64,000 nt of DNA. It comes from an uncultured Christensenella sp. (GTDB lineage Bacteria > Bacillota > Clostridia > Christensenellales > Borkfalkiaceae). This document shows positions 45,099-54,701 of this stretch, piece by piece. The stretch is taken from NCBI GenBank assembly GCA_905203015.1, contig CAJKUC010000002.1, positions 186,001 to 250,000 of the forward strand, read 5' to 3'. Each line of letters starts with the position of its first letter. The stretch's first letter is position 1. The notes under the pieces are model-generated. The model was not told the origin of the DNA and did not search any database. It was given only the letters and a program-made list of their open reading frames with translations. A program made the translations under genes and the position numbers.

Positions 45099-46591
45099 TT
45101 TTTCCAACTCCGGTAAATTATTCTTTCTTCTTCCGTTTGTATGTTCAGATCCGCTTTTTGCGCGGCATATTTCAAAAACGAGTTATCCGCCGCAAAAAAA
45201 CGGCAAGCATTGATTTTTCCGACGGTTTCTTCACGGTTTATCGTTCTTTTTCCCCGCAACGAAAAATATAGATCCGCTTCGTATTCCATACAGGCAAAGA
45301 GATCTTTCGTCTCTTCCAGAAATTCCGTCGGGGCTTTTTTCTTTAATATCTTCAAAGCCTTTTCCGTGCTTTCGTACAGCGCATCCAGCACGGCGAAATT
45401 CCCCTTTTCCAACAACTCCCGCACGGGATAACGCTTTCTGAAAACATTGCTTTCGTTCATGCGCACGAAGATTTTCCCCGCGCGGGCACAGCCCGAAAAA
45501 TATTCGCTTACGGCATTTTTCAGCGATTCCTCCGCATTGTATCCCTCGCTGTCCCATGCGTAATCCGCCATGGTGGAAAGAGGAATTTTATTACATTCGT
45601 ACAGCGAAGATAAATTCGCCACGTATCCTTTGTGCGTTTTATATAAATATCTGCCGCGATTGCAAAGCGCGCCGAAATAAATGCGCTTCTTCGGCGAAAA
45701 ATCGTTCACGGGATAGTTATCCCATAAAATCGGCTCGCGCCCGAAACTCCGTTTCACCGTTTCGCCGTCCTCTTCCGTAATCGCTTCCGCTACGGTATTG
45801 TATCCCGTCCAGAAAACTTCCGTTTTTCGATTCAGATATTTTCTGAGATCTTCCCTGTACGGCGTATCGAAATTCTGCATATAATCCGTAGGGCAGAAAA
45901 GCAACGGCGCGCTCTTTTGCAGGTCTTCTTCCAGTCGGTTTGCTATCGTTGCCTGCGCCTGCGCGGGAGAATCGTATATCGCCGCCTCTTCTTTTGAAAG
46001 AACGGGCTGAATGTCATCCATCAACAGAGCGAATTTATCTATTCCGCACGCCGCGACGGCGGAAAGTTTCCGCAATAAAATCCCGTAATCGTTATCGTCC
46101 GCATAGCAAAAATCTTTTCCCGGGCTGATAGCAAAATAAAAATCGATATAATTCTTATCCGCTTCCTTTTTCAGATCTTTCAGCAAAGAAAGATCTTCTG
46201 CGGGATACGCTTCGCGCCATCGGTCACGATGATACAAATCGTCTTTCGGCGCATAAATATAGGCGTTCATTCTGATTTTTCTCAGATACGAAAACAGATC
46301 CTTTCTCTGCTTCTGCGTGAACGGAGTGCCGTAAAAGCCTTCGATCGCTCCGCGAAGCGGAAAGCACGGATAATCTTTCAGAAACACTTTTCGGATTTTT
46401 CCTTCCGAAGTCTGCTTATTTATTTCTTCTTCCAGATAACTTTTCGCCCGTTCGTTGCAATATTTTCCGATCACGTCGCCTTCGTCGGTAACGAAAAAAG
46501 AATATCCGTCTTCCGGCAACGATTCGTCTCGGGTAAGCGTAATGCTTTTAATTAAAATTTCACGATCGATTACATAAAAAAATTTTTTCAT
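45095..46591 (-). CDS. Intracellular GH84 beta-N-acetylglucosaminidase
   Basis: 498 residues without a signal peptide. FPLRGAIEGFYGTPFTQKQR, MNAYIYAPKDDLYHRDRWRE and FALLMDDIQP are GH84 (O-GlcNAcase/NagJ-type) signatures, with the two catalytic Asp residues in LMDDI. A short N-terminal domain and a helical C-terminal part follow the family layout, but the CBM and FIVAR-like tails of secreted clostridial NagJ enzymes are missing. It should remove terminal beta-GlcNAc from imported glycans. First gene of the unit, 38 bases from its -10. Confidence 0.9.
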   Translation of the reverse strand: MKKFFYVIDREILIKSITLTRDESLPEDGYSFFVTDEGDVIGKYCNERAKSYLEEEINKQTSEGKIRKVFLKDYPCFPLRGAIEGFYGTPFTQKQRKDLFSYLRKIRMNAYIYAPKDDLYHRDRWREAYPAEDLSLLKDLKKEADKNYIDFYFAISPGKDFCYADDNDYGILLRKLSAVAACGIDKFALLMDDIQPVLSKEEAAIYDSPAQAQATIANRLEEDLQKSAPLLFCPTDYMQNFDTPYREDLRKYLNRKTEVFWTGYNTVAEAITEEDGETVKRSFGREPILWDNYPVNDFSPKKRIYFGALCNRGRYLYKTHKGYVANLSSLYECNKIPLSTMADYAWDSEGYNAEESLKNAVSEYFSGCARAGKIFVRMNESNVFRKRYPVRELLEKGNFAVLDALYESTEKALKILKKKAPTEFLEETKDLFACMEYEADLYFSLRGKRTINREETVGKINACRFFAADNSFLKYAAQKADLNIQTEEERIIYRSWKK

Positions 46592-46628
46592 AATTACGGT
46601 GACAATATAAAAATTTCTTTCATAATCA

Positions 46629-46657
46629 ATTGTAATTTAATTTCGAGAAAAAGTCAA
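46629..46657 (-). promoter_or_regulatory. Sigma-A promoter of the GH84-rpiR-GH38 unit
   Basis: Minus-strand TTGACT (46657-46652), 17-base spacer, TACAAT (46634-46629). GAAATTTTTTC, a GAAA/TTTC near-palindrome just upstream, may be a regulator site, but it is too A/T-rich to be sure. Confidence 0.8.
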
Positions 46658-46800
46658 GCGTTTTGCCGTAAATGAAATTTTTTCGTTGAAAACCGCAAAC
46701 TCGTCATTTTCCCCCGTATCGGCATATAAAAATTCCGGCTTTTCGTGCAGCAGAAAAGTCGGAACGTTCGGGCGCCCGTCCCACGAAAGCGGTCGCCTTT

Positions 46801-47433
46801 TCAATTTTGTTGTATGTTTTCAACATTGCAGCCGAACGGCTCGAACACTTCCCTCACTTTCGATAACGCGGATGTATCTCCGGCCCACAGAAAAATTCCT
46901 TTCGCCGTAAATTGTTTTTCTCCGAACGGCTCGAACACCACCGCGATCGGTATGCCCGTCTCGAAAATGTACAGATATACCACGGAAGAAGCGATCTTGC
47001 CGTCGAATCTTTTTTCCGCCGTAAAAACGGAAGAAGCCGCCAAACAGGAAGCGCTGCCGTAATGCATATTTACAAAATTCAGAACGGTATAAATGTTCAG
47101 CCTCGTTTTCGCCTGCTCTTTCAGATCATCGGATAATTCGTCAAGCCGCAGCACGCCCTCGTTGTTCATTTTTTCATAGAGGGTCTCGAAAGTCGGAACG
47201 GAAATCTTATACGCGCGCGCAGGCGAATCGTAGTCGTTGGCTTTCACCAACGAAGTCTGCTCGTCGGATATACCCATTACTTCCCGATATTGTTCGGAAT
47301 TCGTCGTTTCTCCCATAAGAGTCGTCACTTCCACGCCCGCCCGATACAAATCGGGCGTTTTTCCGCACGCCGCCGTGGCAACGGATATCAGGCATATGAG
47401 CACGCAACTTATTCCCGATAAAAATTTTTTCAC
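46801..47433 (-). CDS. Small hypothetical lipoprotein
   Basis: 210 residues from a GTG at 47433 with GGAG eight bases upstream. Signal VKKFLSGISCVLICLISVA and lipobox ATAAC place it on the outer face of the membrane. I recognise no domain. The middle is helical and charged; the end has beta text ('VVYLYIFETGIPIAVVFEPFG'). No partner is obvious: it stands alone between the hydrogenase terminator and the GH84 promoter. Function unknown. Confidence 0.75.
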   Translation of the reverse strand: MKKFLSGISCVLICLISVATAACGKTPDLYRAGVEVTTLMGETTNSEQYREVMGISDEQTSLVKANDYDSPARAYKISVPTFETLYEKMNNEGVLRLDELSDDLKEQAKTRLNIYTVLNFVNMHYGSASCLAASSVFTAEKRFDGKIASSVVYLYIFETGIPIAVVFEPFGEKQFTAKGIFLWAGDTSALSKVREVFEPFGCNVENIQQN

Positions 47434-47534
47434 GGATAGTTCTCCTTTTTCGTAACGGGCATTCTCGGCAAAGCGCAATCGCTGCCGGGCGGATTTTATC
47501 CCCTCCGATTTTCTTTCGTCGGATGTACTTTACG

Positions 47535-47569
47535 AAAAACACCTCCCGACGAAGAAATTCGTCGGGAGA
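47535..47569 (-). terminator. Intrinsic terminator of the hydrogenase cluster
   Basis: Minus-strand CTCCCGACGAA-TTTC-TTCGTCGGGAG then GTGTTTTT. It lies about 80 bases after the group B hydrogenase stop. Confidence 0.85.
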
Positions 47570-47648
47570 GCCCGGATTTTTCCGTATATCCGATTCCGCG
47601 GCGTCCGTCCGCCTGAAAATTTTCCCGTTCTTTTCAGCGATTTTCCGC

Positions 47649-49079
47649 TCAGATATCTTTCAGCACGGATACGGCGTCCGCAATCGTCTTTTCGTGCGCC
47701 TGCATGCCGTATTTATCCACTTCCGCTTTGTTCTTTTCGCCGTGCGTCAGGCAGCCCGCGCCGCCGATGCAGCCGCCCACGCACGCCATACCTTCGATGA
47801 AGTTGGCGTCGAGAAGATTTTTGCTCTTTTTCAAAAGCGCGATCTTGCACGCCTCGATACCGTCGCACGAGCAGGCTTTCAAAGCGAAATCGGTAAGCCC
47901 CTGTTCCTTCAATCCTTCGGCAACGGCGTCGGAAAGTCCTCCGCAACGCGCGAAAATTCTTCCGAAATACGAAGCGTTGTCCAGCACGCCTTCGGGCAAC
48001 GAGGTAATATCGATGTCGCGGCTGTCGAAAAGCGCCTGCAATTCTTCAAACGTCATCGCCGCATCCACCCAAGGTTTCACTTCTTCTTTCTGCACTTCCG
48101 CTTTTTTCGAGGTGCACGGCCCGATAAACACCACTTTGCAAGGCGCTTCGTGTTCCTTGATGTATTTCGAGATCGCCGTCATGGGAGAAGGATTATGCGA
48201 TATAAACGGCACGAGCGTAGGGAAATTCTTTTCGATATACGAAACGAACGCGGGACAGCACGAACTGGTCAGGAATCCTTTTTCCGCAAGTTCTTTCGAT
48301 TCCGCCTGCGCCACCATATCCGCGCCGAGCGCGGCTTCGATTACGGTGTAAAAGCCCAGTTCTTTTAATCCCGAAATCACCTGCCCCAGTTTCGCATAGG
48401 TAAACTGACTGGAAATCGACGGAGCAACCACCGCATACACCTTGTATTTCGAGTTTCCTTCGCTGTTCTTGATCATGTCGATCACGTCGAGGATAAACGA
48501 TTTATCCGTGATCGCACCGAACGGGCATTGATATACGCACGCGCCGCAGGCGATACATTTGTCGTCGTTGATGCACGCCTGTTTTTCCTCGCCCATCGAA
48601 ATCGCCTTCACTTTACAAGCCGTTTCGCAGGGGCGTTTGTAATCGTGAATCGCGCTGTAAGGGCACACTTTCGCGCAGGAGCCGCACTCTTTGCATTTCG
48701 TTTTATCGATGTGCGCCACGTGATTCGCGTCGAACGTGATCGCACCGAAACGGCAGGCGTCTTCGCAACGGTGCGCAAGGCAACCGCGGCAGGCGTTCGT
48801 CACTTCGTAGCCGCCCATCGGGCATTCGTCGCAAGCAATATCGATCACCTCTATCACGTTGGGCTTATCGTTATCCAGCCCCATGGCGATACGCACACGC
48901 TCGGCAAGAATAGCGCGTTCTTTGTATACGCAGCAACGCATTGTGGGAATCTTCCCGGGAACGATGGTCTTGGGAATATCGATCGCCGTCTGTGCGAGCC
49001 TTCCCGCCCACGCTTCACGCGCCACTTCACGTAAAACTTTGTATTTCAGATGCTGTACTTTTGTGTCGAATTTTCTCAT
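47649..49079 (-). CDS. Monomeric group B [FeFe]-hydrogenase
   Basis: 476 residues. An N-terminal region with Cys-rich ferredoxin-type clusters (CDECPMGGYEVTNACRGC, CKECGSCAKVCP, CIACGACVYQCP; about 80-190) precedes the H-cluster domain with TSSCCPAFVSYIEKNFP, IGPCTSKKAEV and MACVGGCIGGAGC, the three H-cluster Cys motifs. This arrangement is that of group B hydrogenases of anaerobic Firmicutes, likely ferredoxin-linked; their direction and exact role are poorly known. AGGAG precedes the ATG. It follows the phosphatase gene after a 244-base gap in which I see no gene or clear signal. Confidence 0.88.
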   Translation of the reverse strand: MRKFDTKVQHLKYKVLREVAREAWAGRLAQTAIDIPKTIVPGKIPTMRCCVYKERAILAERVRIAMGLDNDKPNVIEVIDIACDECPMGGYEVTNACRGCLAHRCEDACRFGAITFDANHVAHIDKTKCKECGSCAKVCPYSAIHDYKRPCETACKVKAISMGEEKQACINDDKCIACGACVYQCPFGAITDKSFILDVIDMIKNSEGNSKYKVYAVVAPSISSQFTYAKLGQVISGLKELGFYTVIEAALGADMVAQAESKELAEKGFLTSSCCPAFVSYIEKNFPTLVPFISHNPSPMTAISKYIKEHEAPCKVVFIGPCTSKKAEVQKEEVKPWVDAAMTFEELQALFDSRDIDITSLPEGVLDNASYFGRIFARCGGLSDAVAEGLKEQGLTDFALKACSCDGIEACKIALLKKSKNLLDANFIEGMACVGGCIGGAGCLTHGEKNKAEVDKYGMQAHEKTIADAVSVLKDI

Positions 49080-49323
49080 AAGTTAAGTTCTCCTGACTTC
49101 CTTTTGTTTACGTATTTTGATCCGTCCTTTCAAACGGCGTCTCCCCATTTTCCCTTATAAACGCTGTCTTTTCTGTTTTGCCTCGGAGCAAACCGTACCT
49201 TTTTTCAAGTTTCGCTCTGTCCTCGCCCTACTTGTCCCGCGCCCCGCTTTTTCTCCGTTTCGCTCATTCCGCCCGTCCGGTATTTTCGCATGTTCCGCAT
49301 CGGCACGGTGAAGCGGAATCGCG

Positions 49324-50496
49324 TTAAAAATAACTCACCTTTATCCTCTTTCCCATTTTTTTCAGGCAATCGGAAAGTTCCGCCACAAGGTTCATTTTAA
49401 TGTTGAAATTGATCGGCAGATCGGGATTCTGGTGCGCGGGATTAATCGCCCGCCCCACGTAGAAATTGATATCCGTCGCTTCCTCGAAAAGCAATCGGCA
49501 GATCAGCGATGCGCCGTCGCGCGAAAAACTCCATTTCTCATACAATTCGTTGTCTTTCAGTGCGTCTTTCGCATATTCCACCACCTTATTCACCGTAATC
49601 ACGCCTTCCGTCACGAGGTCCACTCCCTCGATGGAAGCGATCGGCGGCACGTCGCTCTTTTCAAAATTCAGGCTCGCCACCACGGGTTTGCCGAGGTATT
49701 TCGCCGCGATCGAAGCGGTAGTTCCGCCGCACACGATGTGTTTGCCTTCCTTGGAAAAGAAAAGCGACATCATTCGGTTCGCGTCGTCGGGATTGGAAGG
49801 CGGCCCGAAGAGAATATTCATCGGTTCGCGCTTTCTCACTTTAATCACGCATGCCGTGGCGTCGTCGCCGGGCTGCCCGCCGTACAAACGGTTACATTCG
49901 TCCACGAGAATCGTGGAAAGCGTTTTCGCCGTATACCCCACGCCCGCCAGCGGAATCATGAAATCCGCGATATCCTCCCGCTTCCAGCCGAAATTGTATT
50001 GCATCCCCAGCCCCGCGTGCGGACAGCCGTCGCTCATCGCAATGAATACGTCGCCGTCTCGAAGATCAACGGAAGATTGATAAATTTTCTTCCCGCCCAC
50101 CGTCGTTTCTCTTCTCGGGTAATCGTATAACGCGCCGTCGCGGATGGCGATGATTTTCGGGTTGTCGAATTCGATGATTTCGGCGGTTTCGTCGTTCACG
50201 ATATGCACGATCGTAAACGTGGAATACGCCACGCCCCGCACGGAACAGACGGGCAACGTCGCCGCGATCGTAGATACGCAGTCCTCCACGGAAAGCCCTT
50301 CCGCCATCATCGTGGAAATGATTTTCGATGTGAGCGTGGATAAAATACTCGCCTTCACGCCACTTCCCAGCCCGTCCGCCAGCACCACCACGGAAGAATT
50401 TTCGCCTTCTTCCACCACGTCCACATGATCGCCGCACAGTTGCTCTCCGAAATGATTCACGCTTTTGTAGCCTACGTCCACGCAAAAATCATTCAT
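49324..50496 (-). CDS. SpoIIE-type PP2C serine phosphatase
   Basis: 390 residues. The first half is a SpoIIE/PP2C domain: VVVLADGLGSGVKAS, 'DVFIAMSDGCPHAG' and PGDDATACVIKV carry the metal-binding Asp residues. The second half (about 225-390) is an unassigned alpha/beta region starting MNILFGPPSNPDDANRM. The ATG overlaps the end of the group C hydrogenase gene by eight bases, so the two are made together. Group C hydrogenases are commonly linked to such phosphatases and are thought to sense H2 or redox and signal by dephosphorylation. Confidence 0.88.
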   Translation of the reverse strand: MNDFCVDVGYKSVNHFGEQLCGDHVDVVEEGENSSVVVLADGLGSGVKASILSTLTSKIISTMMAEGLSVEDCVSTIAATLPVCSVRGVAYSTFTIVHIVNDETAEIIEFDNPKIIAIRDGALYDYPRRETTVGGKKIYQSSVDLRDGDVFIAMSDGCPHAGLGMQYNFGWKREDIADFMIPLAGVGYTAKTLSTILVDECNRLYGGQPGDDATACVIKVRKREPMNILFGPPSNPDDANRMMSLFFSKEGKHIVCGGTTASIAAKYLGKPVVASLNFEKSDVPPIASIEGVDLVTEGVITVNKVVEYAKDALKDNELYEKWSFSRDGASLICRLLFEEATDINFYVGRAINPAHQNPDLPINFNIKMNLVAELSDCLKKMGKRIKVSYF

Positions 50497-52162
50497 CGGT
50501 GATAGACTCCTTCAATTTCGTCAACGCGATTTTCGTTTCCGCGGCGGTTTCGCCCAAAAGCGAAGCGATTTCCTGTACGATCCGCATCTGTTTATCCACC
50601 ACTTTGTCGGCCACTTCCACCGTCTGCCTCGAAATGCTCTCTTTTTTCTGCCGTTCCGTCTCCTCGTCGGTGATTTCGCGCATGATGCACACAAGCAGAT
50701 GATACGTAGGATCGTACACTACGGTCTGTTCTACGTATTTTTTATATTCGGCGAGATACGTTCTCTCATTACGCACGCTTCGCTTCGTTTTCAGAACGCG
50801 GTCGAAAATCCCCGTATCCAGAATCCGCACCACGCTTTCTCCCAGTACGTCGGAGGCGGCGCGTATGTTCATGATTCTCCGCGCGGCGGCGTTGATCTGC
50901 TGCACTTCAAGGTTTTCGTTCAGCACGATCAGCCCGTTCGGCGTATTGTTCACCATACAGTCCGAAAAACTTTCCGCCTTGTCTTTCAGATAGGGCAGAC
51001 ACATGGAAATTTCCGCTTTTCCGTGGAAGATCGCGATCGCTTTTTCGCGGCAGGTATCATACCCGCACGATCCGCAGTTCAGTTCGTCTTCGGGGCGCGT
51101 TTTCCCCATGCGTTTCAGAATTTCTTTAATCTCGTATTCCGCAGGCGGCACCAGCCTTCTTTCGATCGCCGTAAACGTCTTTTTCAGCGTTTCGTCCGCA
51201 GGCTGTTCCACGGCGAAATCTTTCTTTCCCGCATACCTTGCCACGGCAACGTAATCTTTCACGGGCGCGCGGTGGTATTTTTCCATTACGGGCCCGCCGA
51301 TGCAACTTCCCGCGCAGGCGGACATTTCGATAAACGTCTTATGTATTTTTCCCGTTTCTATATCCCGTAGCGCGGCGATACAGTTATCCACGCCGTCGAT
51401 CGCCAGATACGTATAATCGGAATCCTGCGCCATCGTCTTTAAAATACCGCCCGTCGTAGGGAAAAATCTCGCGCGGCTTTCCGCCGTATCGTCCATATCC
51501 GAAACGATCTCCACGTTCTCCTCTTTCATCCATTTCGCAAGATCTTCGTAGGTAAGCACGGCGTCAACGATTCCTTCGTAATACGCGGCTTCGTCTTTTT
51601 TCGCCACGCAGGGGCCGATAAACACCACTTTTGCCCCCGGATTTCGGCGTTTTATATCTTTTGCGTGCGCCTGCATGGGCGAAAGCACGTCCGCAAGATA
51701 CGTAAGTTCTTTCGGAAAATATTTCTGAATGAGCAGGTTCACCGAATGGCAACAGGAAGAAATCACGATGTCACGCGTTTTTTCCGCCAGATATTTTTCG
51801 TATTCCGTCTTTACGATCGTTGCGCCGATCGCCGTCTCTTCCGCCTCGTAAAAGCCGAGTTTTTTCAACGCGGCGCGCATGCCGCGTATCCCCGCGTTCT
51901 CGTAATTCGCGATAAACGACGGTGCAAGCGAAACGATCACCTTTTCGCCCGACGAAATCAGCACTTTCACCTTTTCCGTCTCGCTGGAAATTTCCTTCGC
52001 GTTCTGCGGACACACAACAAAGCACTGACCGCATAAAATGCACTCGTTGCCGATAATATGCGCCTGATTTCCCGAAAAACGAATGGATTTCACGGGACAA
52101 TGCCGTATGCATTTATAGCAATTTTTACAATTTGATTTTTTTAAAGTCAGACAATCGGACAC
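50489..52162 (-). CDS. Group C (sensory) [FeFe]-hydrogenase with PAS domain
   Basis: 557 residues from GTG at 52162. N-terminal 2[4Fe-4S] ferredoxin (CKNCYKCIRHCP, CILCGQCFVVCP), then an H-cluster domain with SSCCHSVNLLIQKYFP, IGPCVAKKDEA and MSACAGSCIGGP, then an extra Fe-S motif CGSCGYDTCREKA and a PAS domain (about 400-500, 'NTPNGLIVLNENLEVQQIN') with a helical end. No transporter or kinase domain is attached. The His after SSCC differs from the Pro of catalytic enzymes, as expected of sensory forms. Signals probably pass to the SpoIIE phosphatase encoded next. Confidence 0.88.
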   Translation of the reverse strand: MSDCLTLKKSNCKNCYKCIRHCPVKSIRFSGNQAHIIGNECILCGQCFVVCPQNAKEISSETEKVKVLISSGEKVIVSLAPSFIANYENAGIRGMRAALKKLGFYEAEETAIGATIVKTEYEKYLAEKTRDIVISSCCHSVNLLIQKYFPKELTYLADVLSPMQAHAKDIKRRNPGAKVVFIGPCVAKKDEAAYYEGIVDAVLTYEDLAKWMKEENVEIVSDMDDTAESRARFFPTTGGILKTMAQDSDYTYLAIDGVDNCIAALRDIETGKIHKTFIEMSACAGSCIGGPVMEKYHRAPVKDYVAVARYAGKKDFAVEQPADETLKKTFTAIERRLVPPAEYEIKEILKRMGKTRPEDELNCGSCGYDTCREKAIAIFHGKAEISMCLPYLKDKAESFSDCMVNNTPNGLIVLNENLEVQQINAAARRIMNIRAASDVLGESVVRILDTGIFDRVLKTKRSVRNERTYLAEYKKYVEQTVVYDPTYHLLVCIMREITDEETERQKKESISRQTVEVADKVVDKQMRIVQEIASLLGETAAETKIALTKLKESITDE

Positions 52163-52258
52163 GATTTTTTCACGCTCCTTTTTCTTTGTTTGCTCCGCAG
52201 TCCTCGTCCCGTCGCAATACGCGGAACGAACGCCCGTCCGGACCTTTTGGGAATTTCC

Positions 52259-52522
52259 TTATAATTCGTTTTTCGCGAGTTTTTTAAGCACCTTGTCGTT
52301 CCAGAATTCCTTGAAGTTTTCTTCCGTCACGCCCGTTACGGCTTCGTCGTCCACCGCCACGGTGACGCCGAGGCGATTGCAGCGCCCCGTGCAAAAACTT
52401 CCCGTCAGCACAACGTCGTCTTCGTAATGCCCTTCGGCGACGTATTTCTGCAATAATTCAACGATCTTTTCCGACCCCTTCAGATGGCAGGAACTTCCTA
52501 CGCACACCTGCACCACCACCAT
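52259..52522 (-). CDS. Thioredoxin-like [2Fe-2S] ferredoxin
   Basis: 87 residues: VCVGSSCHLKGS and GSFCTGRCNRLGV supply four Cys in the pattern of the NuoE/thioredoxin-like [2Fe-2S] fold. Likely an electron carrier or assembly partner of the neighbouring hydrogenases. It starts three bases after the paralogous gene and uses that gene's last codons as RBS. Confidence 0.87.
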   Translation of the reverse strand: MVVVQVCVGSSCHLKGSEKIVELLQKYVAEGHYEDDVVLTGSFCTGRCNRLGVTVAVDDEAVTGVTEENFKEFWNDKVLKKLAKNEL

Positions 52523-52525
52523 ATG

Positions 52526-52768
52526 TTAAATCCTCGTAAGCACTTTTTCCTCAAAAAATTGTTTTGCCGTCTCGGGGCTCACGGAAAAGAACTCGTCGTC
52601 CACCGTCACGCACACCCCTTCCCGGCACTTTCCCATACAGAACGTACCGTTCAGTTCCACTTTGTCCTTTGCGTTGTTCTCAGCGATCAGACGCTGAAAT
52701 TCTTCCACCACCTGTCTCGATCCTTTCAAATGGCAGGAACTCCCGATACACACCGTCAATTTAGTCAT
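52526..52768 (-). CDS. Thioredoxin-like [2Fe-2S] ferredoxin, paralogue
   Basis: 80 residues: VCIGSSCHLKGS and GTFCMGKCREGV with the same four Cys as its neighbour. First gene of the hydrogenase cluster; GGAGG precedes the ATG at 52768. The tandem pair arose by duplication and has diverged outside the Cys motifs. A TATAAAAT stretch near 52823 may be the -10 of the cluster, without a good -35. Confidence 0.87.
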   Translation of the reverse strand: MTKLTVCIGSSCHLKGSRQVVEEFQRLIAENNAKDKVELNGTFCMGKCREGVCVTVDDEFFSVSPETAKQFFEEKVLTRI

Positions 52769-52874
52769 ATTATTTTCCTCCGTTATTTCACGCCGCGTCT
52801 CATCGCCGCGGGTAGTACCGTATTTTATATCTGCGGCACGGGCGCACAGTCCGCGCGCCGTATCGTATCGCCGC

Positions 52875-53618
52875 TCAGATCGTATCCGCCGCGATTTTCA
52901 ACAACGCTTTTCTTTCGTCCTCGTTGCTCCTCGCCGCTTTCACCGCAGCCGCAAGCGGAATATATTTCCGCACGGCTGCTTCGCTTTCACCCGAAAGAGA
53001 ACAAAAACACGCCAGATACTTATCCGCCGTCTCTTCCCCGTCTTTCAGAAGAAAAGAAAGATACGTAATCGCCGCGTCCGCCGCAGGCTCTCCGTTTTCC
53101 GCATGCGCCCAGTCCAGCACGTAATCCCGCCCGTCGTCGCCGAAAACCACGTTCGCCGCCGTAAGATCCCCGTGCAAAGAAGATTTTCCTTCGGGAAGCG
53201 CTTCCGCCGCGCGCAGCAGTTTTTGTTTTACGTCCTCGTCTGCTTCCGAGATTTTTATTTTCTCCGCCGCTTTTCGTTTGAACGTTTCAAGAAACAAACC
53301 TTCTTTTTTATGTATTCCGCACTGCAAAGCCGCCATACGGCGAAGATATTCGTCTTTTTTCGCGGAATGCTCTCTCATCGCCGCTTCCATGGTTTCTCCG
53401 CGGATAAATTCGGAAACGATCGCCAACCGCCCGTTCACGCTCTCCACGCCTTTGATCGCGGGCGCGTTCAGCCCTGCTTCTGCGGCAAGAGACTGCTTCA
53501 ACGCCTCGCTAAAAACGTCGGGAACGGAATAATCGCCGTCGAAAGTTTTTATGCAGTTTTCTCCGTCGCGATAAATCGTCTTTCCCGTTCTCACCGCGAT
53601 CACTCTGTCGGGATTCAT
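52875..53618 (-). CDS. APH/choline-kinase-fold phosphotransferase
   Basis: 247 residues. SSLHGDLTAANVVFGDDGR holds the Brenner-type catalytic HGDLxxxNV and YVLDWAHAENG the DW/metal-binding motif. Family members phosphorylate small molecules such as aminoglycosides, choline, fructosamine or methylthioribose; substrate cannot be told. The gene follows the LysR gene by 88 bases and precedes the hydrogenase cluster. Confidence 0.8.
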   Translation of the reverse strand: MNPDRVIAVRTGKTIYRDGENCIKTFDGDYSVPDVFSEALKQSLAAEAGLNAPAIKGVESVNGRLAIVSEFIRGETMEAAMREHSAKKDEYLRRMAALQCGIHKKEGLFLETFKRKAAEKIKISEADEDVKQKLLRAAEALPEGKSSLHGDLTAANVVFGDDGRDYVLDWAHAENGEPAADAAITYLSFLLKDGEETADKYLACFCSLSGESEAAVRKYIPLAAAVKAARSNEDERKALLKIAADTI

Positions 53619-53706
53619 CGGCTTTTCCGCCTCCTCGGCTCTTCTATTATACGCCTTTTCTTTTCCGATTGCAAGGAATCCGCCCCGTTTTTTCTCTCTT
53701 CTCCGT

Positions 53707-54636
53707 TCAATCTTTAAAATATTTTCGTTTTGCTTCGCATAAAGCGGTGATAAAAGCCTTGTCCGTTTCCGTAAGCGCGTAATTTTTCGGATAAATCAGC
53801 ATGTCGCGGTATTTTTTCGTGTTGTCCGGGCACGCTCTTTGCACCAGCGAATACTTTTTCAATGTCTCGTCCGGCACGGGCGACACCCACATATACGTCT
53901 CTTCGTTCGAGGAAAGCACGTCTAATTCGCTGCCCCGCTCGAAGACGAAAATGCGCCGCCGCACGTCGTCGGGAAGTTCTTCCTTTTTGATTTCCGAAAG
54001 GGATACGGAAGGCACGTACGGATCGGCATGCGCCACTTCCGCATAGGCTTCCAGATCCGTATATCGCACGGTATCCCGCGCGGCAAGCGGAGATTTTTCG
54101 CTCATCAGCAATAAATAGCGAAATTCGGCGATCAGGGAATAATTCAGATTCTTGCTTTCCAATGTCTCCTTCACATCCTCGTCGTACGAAGAAGCGTATC
54201 GGATAATGCCCAGTTTGTAATCTTTTTCGAGGATATTCGTAATCGCCCGCAAAGCGTTCGTCTCTTTGTAATAGATTTCGCACCGTTTTTCTTTCGGCAA
54301 CGTCTTCGTAAACTGCGCGAAAGCGTAGGAAACGTAACTCGCCCTCGGCACGGAAGCGGAAAACACCGTTTTCGCCCCGCCCTTTTCGCGGAATTCCTTT
54401 TCCACGTCGTCGATTTCTTTTAAAATTTTTCTGCCGTAAGAAATCAGCCGTTCTCCGTCGGGCGTCAGCGCGATCCCTTTCGGCTTCCGATCGAAAATCG
54501 TCACGTCCAGTTCTTTTTCCAGATCTTTGATCGCGCGGGATAAATTCGGCTGCGCAACAGAAAGTTCTTCCGCCGCCTTGGAAAGCGATCCCGCTTTCGC
54601 CACGGCAACGGCATATTTCAGATAAACGATATTCAA
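53707..54636 (-). CDS. LysR-family transcriptional regulator
   Basis: 309 residues from TTG at 54636 with GGAGG nine bases upstream. Residues 1-60 contain the winged helix: YAVAVAKAGSLSKAAEELS and VAQPNLSRAIKDLEKEL. The effector domain (about 90-300) is ordinary. It has its own strong promoter; the target genes are unknown. Confidence 0.88.
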   Translation of the reverse strand: MNIVYLKYAVAVAKAGSLSKAAEELSVAQPNLSRAIKDLEKELDVTIFDRKPKGIALTPDGERLISYGRKILKEIDDVEKEFREKGGAKTVFSASVPRASYVSYAFAQFTKTLPKEKRCEIYYKETNALRAITNILEKDYKLGIIRYASSYDEDVKETLESKNLNYSLIAEFRYLLLMSEKSPLAARDTVRYTDLEAYAEVAHADPYVPSVSLSEIKKEELPDDVRRRIFVFERGSELDVLSSNEETYMWVSPVPDETLKKYSLVQRACPDNTKKYRDMLIYPKNYALTETDKAFITALCEAKRKYFKD

Positions 54637-54701
54637 CGCTTATATCCTCCTTCGCCCGCTTTTTTCTCGTCGGCGCTTTCCTCCTTTCGATCCGTCTATT
54701 T

